From an uncultured Clostridia bacterium (GTDB taxonomy: Bacteria > Bacillota > Clostridia > Oscillospirales > Oscillospiraceae): 64,000 nt of DNA. The translations under genes were made by a program, and so were the position numbers. A model generated the notes under the pieces. That model was not told the DNA's origin, made no database searches, and saw only the letters and a program-made list of their open reading frames with translations. Below are positions 8,485-18,666 of this stretch, piece after piece; position 1 is the first letter of the stretch, and each line of letters begins with the position of its first letter. The stretch covers positions 30,187 through 94,186 of the forward strand of contig CAMWFH010000006.1 of NCBI GenBank assembly GCA_947173485.1. Direction: 5' to 3'.

Positions 8485-9474
8485 TCAGACCCGGAAGCCG
8501 GGGGCCTCGGAGGGGTAGTCCAGATAGCCCTTCAGCTCATCGTCCAGCTTCAGCAGCGTCACGGAGCAGCCGGACATCTCCAGGGAGGTCATATAGTTGC
8601 CCACGAAGGTGCGGTAGATCTGGATGCCCTTCTCGGTGAGGATCTTCTCCACCTCATTATAGAGGATGTAGAGCTCCATCAGGGGGGTGCCCCCCAGACC
8701 ATTGACCATCACGGCCACCTCGCTGCCGGTGTAGTCATAGTCGGCCAGGATGTGGCCCAGCAGCTTCTCGGCCAGCTCCTTGGCGGGGACCAGGGTCTCC
8801 CGGTTCACGCCGGGCTCGCCGTGGATGCCCATGCCGATCTCCACCTCGTCCTCCGCCAGGGTGAACCCGGGGGTGCCCACGCCGGGGAGGATGCAGGGGG
8901 ACATGGCCATGCCCATGGAGCGGACATTGTCCGCGGCCTTCTGGGCGGCGGCCTGGACCTCCTCCAGGGACTTGCCCTGCTCGGCGGCCGCGCCGGCCAC
9001 CTTGTGGACGAACACGGTGCCGGCGATGCCCCGGCGGCCGGTGGAGTAGGTGCTGTTGGGCACGGCCACATCGTCCTTCACCACCACGGAGGCGGTCTTG
9101 ATGTCCTCCATGTCGGCCAGCTCACCGGCCATCTCGAAGTTCATGATATCGCCGGAGTAGTTCTTGATGACCATCAGCACGCCGGCGCCGCTGTCGGCGG
9201 CCTTGATGCCCTCGATGATCCGGTCGGGAGAGGGAGAGGCGAAGACGTTGCCGGCCACGGCGGCGTCCAGCATCCCCCGGCCCACATAGCCGGCATGGGC
9301 CGGCTCGTGGCCGCTGCCGCCGCCGGAGATGACGCCCACCTTGTTGACCTTCTTCTCCTTCCGGGAGATGACCTCCACGCCCTCGCCGGCGTAGACCACG
9401 TTGGGGTTGGCCTTGCTGAGGCCCAACAGCATCTCGGATACGACTTGATTGGGATCGTTGATGATCTTTTTCAT
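8485..9474 (-). CDS. dhaK: Dihydroxyacetone kinase substrate-binding subunit DhaK
   Basis: The 329-residue DhaK subunit binds dihydroxyacetone covalently through a histidine hemiaminal. GGGSGHEPAHAGYVG lies at about 51-65. The substrate histidine falls at residue 218 in MGIHGEPG, the same number as in E. coli DhaK. Length and motifs are complete. It follows livF by 55 bases on the same strand, so it may be transcribed with the liv operon or from a weak promoter in that gap. The dhaK-dhaL-regulator order is typical of dha operons. Confidence 0.95.
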   Translation of the reverse strand: MKKIINDPNQVVSEMLLGLSKANPNVVYAGEGVEVISRKEKKVNKVGVISGGGSGHEPAHAGYVGRGMLDAAVAGNVFASPSPDRIIEGIKAADSGAGVLMVIKNYSGDIMNFEMAGELADMEDIKTASVVVKDDVAVPNSTYSTGRRGIAGTVFVHKVAGAAAEQGKSLEEVQAAAQKAADNVRSMGMAMSPCILPGVGTPGFTLAEDEVEIGMGIHGEPGVNRETLVPAKELAEKLLGHILADYDYTGSEVAVMVNGLGGTPLMELYILYNEVEKILTEKGIQIYRTFVGNYMTSLEMSGCSVTLLKLDDELKGYLDYPSEAPGFRV

Positions 9475-9529
9475 ACAGTTTGACCCTTTCTTACGATATT
9501 TCAGCAGGCATCACCTGCTTGAGGCTTGG

Positions 9530-10217
<688 letters not shown>

Positions 10218-10234
<17 letters not shown>

Positions 10235-10997
10235 GTTTCTGCTCACCTCCCAAATAAGCCTCGATGACCCGGGGATCGTTGGCGATCTCCTGGGGCAGGC
10301 CCTCGGCGATCATCTTGCCGTGGTCCAGCACATAGATACGGTCGGAAATGTTCATGACGACGCTCATATCGTGCTCGATGAGCAGGATGGTGTAGCCCTT
10401 GTCCTTCAATTCCCGGATGAAGCGGAGCAGCTCCGCCGACTCCGCCGGGTTCATGCCGGCGGCCGGCTCGTCCAGCAGGATCAGCTTGGCATCGGTGGCG
10501 ATGGCCCGGGCGATCTCCACCTTGCGCTGCTCGCCGTAGGGCAGACTGTCGGCGTAGCTGTGCATGTCCTTCTCCAGGCCGATGCTCCGCAGGATGCGGA
10601 CCGCCTTGGCCTCCATGGCGCCCTCCTCCCGCTTGAAGCGGGGGGTGCGGAAGAGGCCGTCCCAGAAGTTGTACTTCGTGTGGATGTGGGTGCCCACCAG
10701 GACGTTCTCGATGACCCGCATCTTGGGGAACAGCCGCAGGTTCTGGAAGGTCCGGGAGATGCCCGCTTTCACGATCTGCTGGGGGGTCATGGTGGTCAGG
10801 TCCTTGCCCTCGAAGGTCATCTCGCCGCTGGTGATGGTGTAGACCCCGGTGAGCATATTGAATACGGTGGTCTTGCCGGCTCCGTTGGGGCCGATCAGGC
10901 TGACGATCTCCCCCTGGTCTACATGGAAGGAGGCGCCGTCTACGGCGGAGAGGCCGCCGAACTGCATACAGATGTTTTTCGCTTCCAGAAAGCTCAT
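10218..10997 (-). CDS. livG: Branched-chain amino-acid ABC transporter ATPase LivG
   Basis: This 259-residue ABC ATPase has Walker A GPNGAGKTT near residue 38. In place of LSGGQ it has the LivG-type variant LPYGEQRK, and Walker B LILLDEPAAGMN follows. The start at 10997 is fixed by AAAGGAGG ten bases upstream, and a longer open frame upstream is the livM shadow. The stop of livM and the start of livG share one base (TGATG), a sign of coupled translation. It pairs with LivF in the importer. Confidence 0.95.
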
Positions 10998-12040
10998 CAG
11001 GCCGCGCCTCCTTTCTTCGTCTCCGGCTGGGCCAGGATCTGCTTGGCCTGCTTGCTCAGGTGGTAGGGCTGGGTCGAGCGCCAGCCCAGAGCGCCCTGGG
11101 GCCGGAACCGCATCATCAGCACCAGCAGCAGTCCGTAGACCACGAAGCGCCACTCATACAGGCCCCGGGACACCTCGGGGAAGAGCTGGAGCAGCGCCGC
11201 GCCGAAGACCATGCCCCGGATGGTGCCCAGGCCCCCTACGATGACCACGCTGAGGATCAGGATGGAGGTGTTGAACACGAAGTTGGTGGGCTCGATGTAG
11301 CCGTTGACCAGGCTGTAGAACCCGCCGGCCGCGCCGGTGATGAAGGCGGAGATCACGAAGGAGACGATCTTATACCGGGAGGTGTTGATGCCCATCATAG
11401 TGGAGGCCAGCTCATCGTCCTTGATGGCGAAGAAGACCCGGCCGGTGTTGGAGTTCTTCAGGGCCAGGCAGCCCAGGGCCGTCAGGGTGGCCAGGACCAC
11501 GATCAAGAGCAGCAGCCCGCCGTTCTTCGCGGTCAGGGGGATGCCGAAGAAGTGGGGGGTGGGGATGTTGCGCACGCCGTAGTTGCCGTTGGTCACGCTC
11601 TCCCACTGCTTCAGGATCATCTGCACGATCTCGCAGAAGCCCAGGGTGACGATGGAGAGGTAGGACCCGCTCAACCGCAGGCTCGGCAGGCCCAGCAGCA
11701 GCCCGATGAAAGCGGTGAACACGCCTGCCGCCAGCAGCGCCGGCCAGAAGGACCAGCCCGCGTTGACCTGGAGCAGGGCGCAGACGTAGGCGCCGATGCC
11801 GTAGAACCCGGCGTGGCCTAGGGAGACCAGGCCCGTATAGCCGGTGAGGACGTTGAGCCCCATGCCCAGCATGGCGTAGAGGGCGATCATCATCAGCAGC
11901 CGGGTCTGCACCCGGTTCAGCCCCAAAAAGGGGATGGAGACGCAGAGCAGGACATAGATGACGGCGAATATGTAGCGGTACTTGTAGCAAAAGCTCTCGA
12001 AGGACGAGAGAAGACGATTCGTATTCTTCTTCATAGCCAT
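10997..12040 (-). CDS. livM: Branched-chain amino-acid ABC transporter permease LivM
   Basis: The 347-residue polytopic membrane protein has the LivM hallmarks GLNVLTGYTGLVSLGHAGF near residue 60 and YRIVSF/VSFVISAF in the C-terminal half. The C-terminus ends in a basic tail. About nine to ten hydrophobic segments are visible. The start is ATG 12040, which shares its first base with the livH stop. An ATG six bases further in (12034) is possible. It forms the membrane channel with LivH. Confidence 0.93.
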   Translation of the reverse strand: MAMKKNTNRLLSSFESFCYKYRYIFAVIYVLLCVSIPFLGLNRVQTRLLMMIALYAMLGMGLNVLTGYTGLVSLGHAGFYGIGAYVCALLQVNAGWSFWPALLAAGVFTAFIGLLLGLPSLRLSGSYLSIVTLGFCEIVQMILKQWESVTNGNYGVRNIPTPHFFGIPLTAKNGGLLLLIVVLATLTALGCLALKNSNTGRVFFAIKDDELASTMMGINTSRYKIVSFVISAFITGAAGGFYSLVNGYIEPTNFVFNTSILILSVVIVGGLGTIRGMVFGAALLQLFPEVSRGLYEWRFVVYGLLLVLMMRFRPQGALGWRSTQPYHLSKQAKQILAQPETKKGGAA

Positions 12041-12927
12041 TACACCTTTGTGATCCCTTTCTTACCGAACAGCCCGTTGGGCTTGATGATGAGGATAATA
12101 ATGAGGATCACGAAAGCCATGGGGTCCCGGACGTTGCTGCCGAGATACTGGGCCGCCAGACATTCGCACACGCCCACCACCAGGCCGCCGACCACGGAGC
12201 CGTGGAGGATGCCGATGCCGCCCACCACGGCGGCGGCGAAGGCCTTCAGGCCGATCAGGGAGCCCATCGTGGGGGAGATGACCTGGTAGTAGCCGCAGAT
12301 CAGCGCGCCGGCGATGGCTGCGGAGGCGCCGCCAAGGAAGAAGGTGAAGGAGATGACGAAGTTGACGTTGATGCCCATCAGCTTGGCCGCCCGGCTGTTC
12401 TGCTCGGTGGCCCGCATGGACAGTCCGATCTTGGTCTTATTGACGATGAAGGTCAGCACCAGCAGCAGCAGCAGGGCCACCACGAACATGATGATCTGGC
12501 TGCTCTGGATGGTGATATGGCCGATCGTGATGTTGCTGAAGAGGTTCAGGGAGGGGAACACCTTCCGCTCACTGCCGAACACCTTCTCCACCGACAGGAC
12601 GTTCTGGATGATGAAGGACACGCCCACGGTGGTGATCAGGTCGGAGATGAGCATGGAGTTCTTCTTGCGCAGAGGTTCCAGGGTGATCTTGTCCACCAGC
12701 AGGGCCAGCAGCCCGGCCAGCAGGATGGCTAAGAGGATGGAGGGGAACAGTCCCACTTGCAGGGAGACGAAGAGGTAGACCATGTACGCGCCAAAGACGT
12801 AGATAGAGCCGTGGGCGAAGTTGATCAGACGGAGGATGCCGAACACCAGGGAGTAGCCTACTGCGATCAGGGCGTAGGCCATCCCCAGGACAAGACCGTT
12901 GATCGTTGCCCCTAAAAATGTGACCAT
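12040..12927 (-). CDS. livH: Branched-chain amino-acid ABC transporter permease LivH
   Basis: The 295-residue permease has about eight membrane segments and typical LivH motifs: LGMAYALIAVGYSLVFGI near the N-terminus, NFAHGSIYVFG, AAVVGGIGILHG, and a C-terminal KPNGLFGKKG. It lies 175 bases after livK on the same strand. That gap contains a strong hairpin that may set the ratio between binding protein and permease. A second LivH-like permease starts at the right edge of the window, so the organism has at least two such systems. Confidence 0.95.
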   Translation of the reverse strand: MVTFLGATINGLVLGMAYALIAVGYSLVFGILRLINFAHGSIYVFGAYMVYLFVSLQVGLFPSILLAILLAGLLALLVDKITLEPLRKKNSMLISDLITTVGVSFIIQNVLSVEKVFGSERKVFPSLNLFSNITIGHITIQSSQIIMFVVALLLLLVLTFIVNKTKIGLSMRATEQNSRAAKLMGINVNFVISFTFFLGGASAAIAGALICGYYQVISPTMGSLIGLKAFAAAVVGGIGILHGSVVGGLVVGVCECLAAQYLGSNVRDPMAFVILIIILIIKPNGLFGKKGITKV

Positions 12928-12993
12928 ATTGTTGTGATGCCTGCGCCGGGGGCGAGGCAGTCCCCTTTCCTTTGGAAGTCCAGAAAGTGCCGG

Positions 12994-13030
12994 CCTATCG
13001 CCGGAGAGGGCCTGCCCTCTCCGGCAATAG
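12994..13030 (-). other. Strong hairpin between livK and livH
   Basis: A near-perfect inverted repeat (GCCGGAGAGGGC against GCCCTCTCCGGC, extended by CCTAT/ATAGG) lies in the livK-livH gap. No T-run follows on the minus strand, so it is better read as an RNA stabiliser or partial attenuator than as a full terminator. Confidence 0.6.
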
Positions 13031-13102
13031 GTGCATCAAAGAAATGCCTTAAGAAACCAGCGTACCGTTTCGGGGGAACGCCCCTCCCCCAGGGGGGAGC
13101 GG

Positions 13103-14311
13103 TCAGCCCTCGGCCAGGGCCCAGGCGCCGTCCTTGATGGTGACCTTGGTGAACACCTTCTGGGCGTCGCCGATCTCATCGAAGGTGGTGAAGCCGGACA
13201 TACCGTCATACTCCACGTCATAGATGGCGTCCTTCATGGCGTCCCGGTCCAGCTTGCCGGCCTTCTCCAGGGCGGTGAGCATGATGCCCACGCTGTCGTA
13301 GGCCTGGGTGGTCAGAGCGGAGGGGGCGGCGCCGTAGGCGTCGGTGTAGGCCTTCACATAGGCCTGGATCTTGGGATCGGTGTTGCCGGCGAAGAAGGCA
13401 ACGGGGGCATAGATCTGGATGTCAGGGGCCTGGGCGGCGTACTCCAGCATATTGTCGGTGTAGGCGTTGGAGCAGCCGACGACAGGCACGGTGAAGCCGC
13501 TGTTCTGCATGGCGACCACCAGGGGGCCCAGGGTGCCGTACATACCGGCCACCATGATGACCTCGGCGCCGGCGCTCTTGAAGTTGGCGATCTCAGTAGC
13601 GAAGTCCACGGCGTCCACGGAGACCTCCTGCCGCAGGACCATGGTGCCGCCCTTAGCGGCGATGTTGTCCTCCATGGACTTGCCGGCGGACTGGCCCCAC
13701 TCGGTATCGATGGAGAGGACGCCCACCTTGGTCTTGCCTAAGTAGTCGATGGCGATGTCAGCGCCAGTGGCGGTCTCCACCACGATGACGGTGTTGTTGC
13801 GGAAGATGAAGTCGCCGATGCCGGAGTAGTTGGCATGGGAGGAGGTGGGGCTGATGTTCACATAGCCGGCGTCCTGATAGATGGGGGCGGCGACCATGCA
13901 GATGCCGGAGGCGAAGTGGCCCAGGACGCCGTAGACATCGTCATCGGAGACGATCTTGTTGGCGATCAGGGCGGCCTCGTCGGAATCGGAGCGGTCGTCG
14001 TACTCATCGATCACGATGGTGTACTTGGTGCCGCCGATGTCCACACCGCCCTTGTCGTTCCACTCCTTGGCCATCAGCTTGGCCGCATTGGCGAAGCCGA
14101 TGCCGTACTCGGCGTTGTCGCCGGTCATGGGGGCGGCCACGGCGATCTTGATGGTGCCGCCGGTGGAGGGCGTGTTATTGTCCTTGGAAGGGTCGTTCTG
14201 GGAGGTGCCGGGCCCGTTGCCGGGGTCCTTCTGGGAATCGTCCTTGTTTCCGCAGGCCACGAGGCTCAGCATCATGACCAGGGCGAGGAGAGCAGCGATA
14301 ACTTTTTTCAT
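13103..14311 (-). CDS. livK: Branched-chain amino-acid ABC substrate-binding lipoprotein LivK
   Basis: This 402-residue lipoprotein is the periplasmic-binding-protein-like receptor of the liv system. Residues 1-20 are a lipoprotein signal ending in the lipobox LVAC, followed by an acidic, Asn/Ser/Gly-rich linker. The type I fold begins at TIKIAVAAPMTGD, a typical Peripla_BP_6 start. I chose ATG 14311 because it begins MKKVIAALLAL. The ATG at 14341 abuts its own AAAGGAGG and would put ten extra residues before the signal. It heads livK-H-M-G-F. Ligand identity cannot be read from the sequence. Confidence 0.93.
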   Translation of the reverse strand: MKKVIAALLALVMMLSLVACGNKDDSQKDPGNGPGTSQNDPSKDNNTPSTGGTIKIAVAAPMTGDNAEYGIGFANAAKLMAKEWNDKGGVDIGGTKYTIVIDEYDDRSDSDEAALIANKIVSDDDVYGVLGHFASGICMVAAPIYQDAGYVNISPTSSHANYSGIGDFIFRNNTVIVVETATGADIAIDYLGKTKVGVLSIDTEWGQSAGKSMEDNIAAKGGTMVLRQEVSVDAVDFATEIANFKSAGAEVIMVAGMYGTLGPLVVAMQNSGFTVPVVGCSNAYTDNMLEYAAQAPDIQIYAPVAFFAGNTDPKIQAYVKAYTDAYGAAPSALTTQAYDSVGIMLTALEKAGKLDRDAMKDAIYDVEYDGMSGFTTFDEIGDAQKVFTKVTIKDGAWALAEG

Positions 14312-14422
14312 CTCTTTTGAGGGATGGCCGGAGCCATCCATCCTCCTTTCATAGATCGGTTTTGTTTCTTAAGGCGTTTATTCAAAGGCAAAGACGGGTC
14401 TTTCCCTTCAAAACGAGGGGGT

Positions 14423-15697
14423 TCAGGGGCTGACCATGATCTCCAGGATCTCCCGGTCGGTGCTGCGCATACCCGCGGCGGCCATGCGGCCCACGCTGGC
14501 GATGGTGGCCTCCACATCGGCCTTCACGATGCCCTCGCCGTTGGTGAAGCCCCGCTGCTCCTTGGCCATCTCGTAGCCCAGAAGAGCGCTCTCCAGGGAG
14601 GAGGCGATCTTGGCCGCACAGCTGGACTTGGCCCCGTCGCAGACCATGCCGCCCACGTTGCCCAGGGAGTTGACGATGGCCTGGCTCATGACCTCATAGC
14701 TGGCGCCGTCCAGGTAGGCGATGCCGGCCACGGCGCCGGTGGCGGCACAGACGGCCCCGCAGAAGGCGGAGAGGCGGCCGATGCCGGTCTTCTGGTGGAT
14801 GGCCAGCAGGTTGGCCACGCACAGGGCCCGGAGCATCTTCTCGTGGGATGCGCCGATATGCTCGGCGTAGACCGCTACGGGCAGGGACACGGTGATGCCC
14901 TGGTTGCCGCTGCCGCTGTTGATGATCACCGGCAGGGTGCAGCCGTTCATCCGGGCGTCGCTGCCGGCGGCGGCGGCGGCCTTCATCCGGGTCCGCAGGT
15001 CCTCGCCGGTGTAGCGCAGCAGGGTCTGGCCCACGCTGGCCCCCCAGGGGTTGGACAAGCCCTCCTGAGAGATCGCCATATTATATGCGACCTGCCGTTC
15101 CAGTAGTTCCTTCACGTCATCCAGGTCCACGGTGTCGGCGTAGGCCAGGATATCCTTGAGGTTGAGGCAGCGCCGCTGGGCGTAGGGGTCCTCCTGGACC
15201 GTCTCCTGCCGCTGGCGCAGGACCTCGCCGTTCTTCACCACCTCACCTAAGCCGGTGTGGGTGTCCAGGATCTCCACGCTGACCCAGTCGTCCCCGGCGG
15301 TCTCCCGGATGATGATATGGAGGGTGTGGGTGGTGTCCAGGGGACGGACGGTGACGATGCCGGCCTCCATGGCCTGACGTACCTGGACCAGGTCCTCCTC
15401 GGTGACGGTGGTGAGGACCTCCAGGGCCCGGTCCGCGTCGCCGCCGATGGCGCCGCTGAGCACCGCCGCCTGGATGCCCACCAGTCCGCCGGTCTGGGGG
15501 ACGGTGACGGCCATGGCGTTCTTGATGATGTTGCCGGAGCACTGGACGTCATAGGCGGTGGGCGTCTTTCCCAGGAGCCGCCGGGCGTAGGCCGCGCCAT
15601 AGGCGATGGCGATGGGCTCGGTACAGCCCATGGCGGGCACCAGCTCCTCCTCTAAAAATCGTGTGAACAGTTGACAAGTCTCCTGCGTGATAGCCAT
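14423..15697 (-). CDS. UPF0597/YhaM family enzyme, L-cysteine desulfidase type
   Basis: The 424-residue protein belongs to the UPF0597/CdsA family, related to the alpha domain of Fe-S serine dehydratases. PAMGCTEPIA at about 21-30 and the cysteine pair in GMVCDGAKSSCAAK near residue 345 supply likely ligands of an oxygen-sensitive [4Fe-4S] cluster. NSGSGNQG near residue 266 is also conserved. Characterised homologues degrade L-cysteine to sulfide, ammonia and pyruvate, and some act on other amino acids. The start follows GTAGGAGG. It has its own promoter and precedes livK by 111 bases, so an amino-acid catabolic role linked to uptake is plausible. Confidence 0.85.
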   Translation of the reverse strand: MAITQETCQLFTRFLEEELVPAMGCTEPIAIAYGAAYARRLLGKTPTAYDVQCSGNIIKNAMAVTVPQTGGLVGIQAAVLSGAIGGDADRALEVLTTVTEEDLVQVRQAMEAGIVTVRPLDTTHTLHIIIRETAGDDWVSVEILDTHTGLGEVVKNGEVLRQRQETVQEDPYAQRRCLNLKDILAYADTVDLDDVKELLERQVAYNMAISQEGLSNPWGASVGQTLLRYTGEDLRTRMKAAAAAGSDARMNGCTLPVIINSGSGNQGITVSLPVAVYAEHIGASHEKMLRALCVANLLAIHQKTGIGRLSAFCGAVCAATGAVAGIAYLDGASYEVMSQAIVNSLGNVGGMVCDGAKSSCAAKIASSLESALLGYEMAKEQRGFTNGEGIVKADVEATIASVGRMAAAGMRSTDREILEIMVSP

Positions 15698-15738
15698 TTT
15701 GTATGCCTCCTACTGATCTCTGGCCTGTACTGTTTTAC

Positions 15739-15767
15739 ATTTTAACGAAAAAGTCAATGGTTTGCAA
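15739..15767 (-). promoter_or_regulatory. Probable promoter of the desulfidase-like gene
   Basis: Minus strand TTGCAA (15767-15762), 17 bases, TAAAAT (15744-15739), about 40 bases upstream of the ATG at 15697, in a conspicuously AT-rich gap. Confidence 0.6.
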
Positions 15768-15957
15768 CAAGTTTTTTCCAAAAATCCAAAATTCAGAAGA
15801 GTAGCTAAAAATAAATTGTGGAAACTGACGCAAACAGCAGGCACCATATTTTTCCGGGGAGCGGGGGAGGCTGTGCCGTGTCAGATCGACACGAGACATG
15901 GGACAGGATGACCTACCAACACTATGGCATAAATGGGTAATAAATGCAAGAGGACGA

Positions 15958-16707
15958 TCAGGCCTCCGGCTCCCGCTGGCTCTGGCTGGCGGCATAGTGG
16001 CTGCGGAACTCCAGAGGGGTCATCTGGTACTTCTTGCGAAAGGCGCTGCTGAAGTAGCGGGCATCGCTGAAGCCCACCAGGGCGGACACGTCCCCCACCT
16101 TGTAGTGGACATCCATCAGGTAGGTCTTGGACCGCTCCATGCGGATATCCAGCAGGTATTCGGAGAACTTCATCCCCATATGCTTCTTAAAGAGCTCGGA
16201 GAGGTAATTGGGGGAGATATACAGAGCGGCGGACACGTCCTTGAGGGAGCATTTGCCGCTGTAGTGGGTGTCGATATACTCCTGGGCCCGGAGGATCAGC
16301 AGGTTGTTGGTGGGCCGCTGGGCGGGGGCGGGAGCGTGCTCGGCCTCGATCTGCTCCAGGGCCTGGGTCACCTCCTCCGGGGAGGTGGGCTTCATCAGGT
16401 ACTTCTTGACCCCCAGGTCGATGGCCCGCTGGGCGTACTCGAACCGGGCGTAGCCGCTGAGGATGATGAAGGAGACCCCCTTGCAGCTCTCCCGCAGCTG
16501 CTCCAGCATATCCAGGCCCGTGAGGCCGGGCATGTGGATATCGGTGATCACCACATCGGCGGGGTTGGCCGCCAGGAAGGCGATGGCGCTCTGGGCCTCG
16601 GCGAAGGTGTCCAGCACCCGCCAGCCGGCGTGGGCCTCCAGGATCTTCCGCAGGCCCTTTCGGATCTTTGGCTCGTCGTCGATGATCACGATCCGCAAGA
16701 AAGTCAC
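15958..16707 (-). CDS. YesN-type response regulator, REC plus AraC helix-turn-helix
   Basis: The 249-residue regulator has a receiver domain at about 1-122 and an AraC-type DNA-binding domain at about 145-240. The receiver has the acidic pair Asp10/Asp11, phospho-acceptor Asp56 in DVVITDIHMPG, and a conserved Lys in KKYLMKP. The AraC domain contains YISPNYLSELFKK and VGFSDARYFSSAFRKKY. Its start overlaps the stop of the upstream histidine kinase by four bases (ATGA), so the two are a coupled pair. YesM/YesN-type systems usually control uptake or use of sugars or peptides. The target here is unknown. Confidence 0.93.
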   Translation of the reverse strand: MTFLRIVIIDDEPKIRKGLRKILEAHAGWRVLDTFAEAQSAIAFLAANPADVVITDIHMPGLTGLDMLEQLRESCKGVSFIILSGYARFEYAQRAIDLGVKKYLMKPTSPEEVTQALEQIEAEHAPAPAQRPTNNLLILRAQEYIDTHYSGKCSLKDVSAALYISPNYLSELFKKHMGMKFSEYLLDIRMERSKTYLMDVHYKVGDVSALVGFSDARYFSSAFRKKYQMTPLEFRSHYAASQSQREPEA

Positions 16708-18395
16708 TCCCTTTCGATCATAGGCAGCACCAGCCGGAGGGTGGTCCCCTGGCCGGCGGCGCTGTCGATGGAGAAGCCGCAGCGGTGGTCGAAGTGGAGC
16801 TGGAGCCGCCGGGCCACGTTGCGGATGCCGATGCTCCGCTGGCCGTCCCGGTCGTTCTCCAGCAGACGGCGGCAGGCGGCCAGCTGGGGGGCGTCCATGC
16901 CGGTGCCGTCGTCCTGGATGGTGATGCAGATATGGTCCCCCTGCCGGATGGTGTCCACCGTGACCTTGCCCTGCCGGCCGGAGCGGACGATGCCGTACTT
17001 GATGGAGTTCTCGATCAGGGGCTGCAGGATCAGCTTGGGGACCCGGAAATCCTCCAGCCCCGGCTCCAGGAGCAGCTCATACTCCAGCTGGTCCTCCAGC
17101 CGGTTCTTCTGGACCATCAAAAAGTCCCGGGCGTTGCGGTACTCCTCCTGAAGGGGGACCAGGGAGGTGGAGGTGTCCATGCTGTACTGCATCAGCTTCC
17201 CCAGGGCCACCACGATGGCGCTGATATCCATCTCCCCCCGGTCGATGAGCATCCAGTTGATGGAGTCCAGGGTATTATAGAGGAAGTGGGGGTTGATCTG
17301 GGCCTGGAGGGACTCCAGCTCCGCGCTCTTTTGGGCCAGCTCCTGCTGGTAGACCTGGTCGATCAGGGTGCGGATCTGCTCCACCATGAAATTGAAGGAG
17401 TCGGTCAGCTCGCCGATCTCGTCGGCCCGGTCGTTTTGCAGGTGGATATGGAAGTTCTCCCCCTGGACCTGCCGCATCCCGTCGCTGAGGCGGGCCAGGG
17501 GCCCGGTGATGATCCGGGAGAGGATCATCAGGAAAGCCCAGGCGGCCAGGACGCAGACCAGGACCAGCACCACGATATAGCGCTGGAGGGAAGCGCTGGA
17601 GGGGAAGAGATGCTCCTCCTGGATCAGGGAAAGGGTGACCCAGCCGAGAAGGCCGTTGTCCTGGGCGTAGCAGTCGTAGTCCTTGCCGTCATAGGTCACG
17701 GTCATGAGCCGCCGGCCGGCCTTGTATGCCTGCTGGAGCAGGCCGATCAGCTCCGGGGCCACGGCGTTGTCGCTGTAGATGATCTGGAAGTCCCGGGCCA
17801 CCAGCAGAGAGGTCTGGTGGCGGAAGATCCGCTGCTTGGAGAGGAGGGTGCTGCCGGCGGCGGTGGGGTCCAGCTCCAGCAGCAGCAGGCCATCGTCCTG
17901 GATCTTCTGGAGCACCAGCAGGACCGGGGGCTGGTCCGGGACCAGCAGGCTCTCCGTCAGGCCCAGGTAGACGGTCTTGTCTGTTCGGGCCTGGGCGTAG
18001 AGCTGGGGGAGCCGGCTGGTGTCGATGGCGCCGGCGGGGCTGGAGGCGTAGACCAGCTCCTCCTCCCGGAGGACCGCGATGGACTGGATCTCCTGGAAGG
18101 GCTGGAGCAGGGCCTGAAAGGCGCCGGTCTGAAAGAGGGCGGACACGCCGTCCCCTTGGGGCAGGCTGGCGACTATGCTCTGGAGGGCGCTGTTCAGCTG
18201 CCGGGTGCGGACGGTGAGACTGAGGTCGATTCGGTTGACGGAGTCGGCCAGGCTGTTCTTCCCGGCCTCCCGCACTGCCTGCTCCGTGTGCCGGTAGGAC
18301 AGCACCCCCACCAGGATGCTGATGACCAGCAAGGGGATGACGCCTACCAGGACGATCTTTTTCCACAGCAGGAGGTTCTTGAAATACTGCACCAT
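16704..18395 (-). CDS. YesM-type membrane sensor histidine kinase
   Basis: The 563-residue kinase has two membrane segments (about 14-34 and 272-293) flanking an extracellular sensor of roughly 235 residues. A HAMP linker follows at about 293-345. The His_kinase domain contains QINPHFLYNTL with phospho-acceptor His370, and the C-terminus is a HATPase domain (N box ENSIKYG, G box DDGTGMD). I chose ATG 18395, preceded by GGGAGGGG; a longer frame to 18473 adds 26 residues without a matching ribosome binding site. It is coupled to the YesN-type regulator and diverges from the hybrid kinase. Confidence 0.93.
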   Translation of the reverse strand: MVQYFKNLLLWKKIVLVGVIPLLVISILVGVLSYRHTEQAVREAGKNSLADSVNRIDLSLTVRTRQLNSALQSIVASLPQGDGVSALFQTGAFQALLQPFQEIQSIAVLREEELVYASSPAGAIDTSRLPQLYAQARTDKTVYLGLTESLLVPDQPPVLLVLQKIQDDGLLLLELDPTAAGSTLLSKQRIFRHQTSLLVARDFQIIYSDNAVAPELIGLLQQAYKAGRRLMTVTYDGKDYDCYAQDNGLLGWVTLSLIQEEHLFPSSASLQRYIVVLVLVCVLAAWAFLMILSRIITGPLARLSDGMRQVQGENFHIHLQNDRADEIGELTDSFNFMVEQIRTLIDQVYQQELAQKSAELESLQAQINPHFLYNTLDSINWMLIDRGEMDISAIVVALGKLMQYSMDTSTSLVPLQEEYRNARDFLMVQKNRLEDQLEYELLLEPGLEDFRVPKLILQPLIENSIKYGIVRSGRQGKVTVDTIRQGDHICITIQDDGTGMDAPQLAACRRLLENDRDGQRSIGIRNVARRLQLHFDHRCGFSIDSAAGQGTTLRLVLPMIERE

Positions 18396-18508
18396 CGCCT
18401 TCCCCTCCCTGCCGCGGCCGATATTCCAATAACAGTATACCACAGAAGGGCTGGAAAAGGCAAGTAGCCCCACTGTCCTGGAAAAAAGCTGAAAAGCTGC
18501 GCAAAATA

Positions 18509-18537
18509 TTGACAGAATCGGAGAAGATCGTTAGAAT
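18509..18537 (+). promoter_or_regulatory. Promoter of the hybrid histidine kinase
   Basis: TTGACA (18509-18514), a 17-base spacer, then TAGAAT (18532-18537), about 130 bases upstream of the ATG at 18667. The intergenic region is shared with the divergent YesM-type kinase and leaves a long 5' leader with no obvious hairpin. Confidence 0.75.
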
Positions 18538-18666
18538 AGTTAAAAGAAGAGCGCGGCCAGCCTGTAAGAGAGGCTGTATGAAAAATATTTCCAGCAGCTC
18601 TGTTGGGGCGGGGGCCATCCCGCGCCCCGGACGGAGGGGAGCGGTCCACAGGGAGGAATAGGTCTT

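Noticed and set aside
12994..13030. Calling the livK-livH hairpin a full terminator
   Set aside because: No T-run follows on the minus strand and the downstream genes are needed for transporter function.
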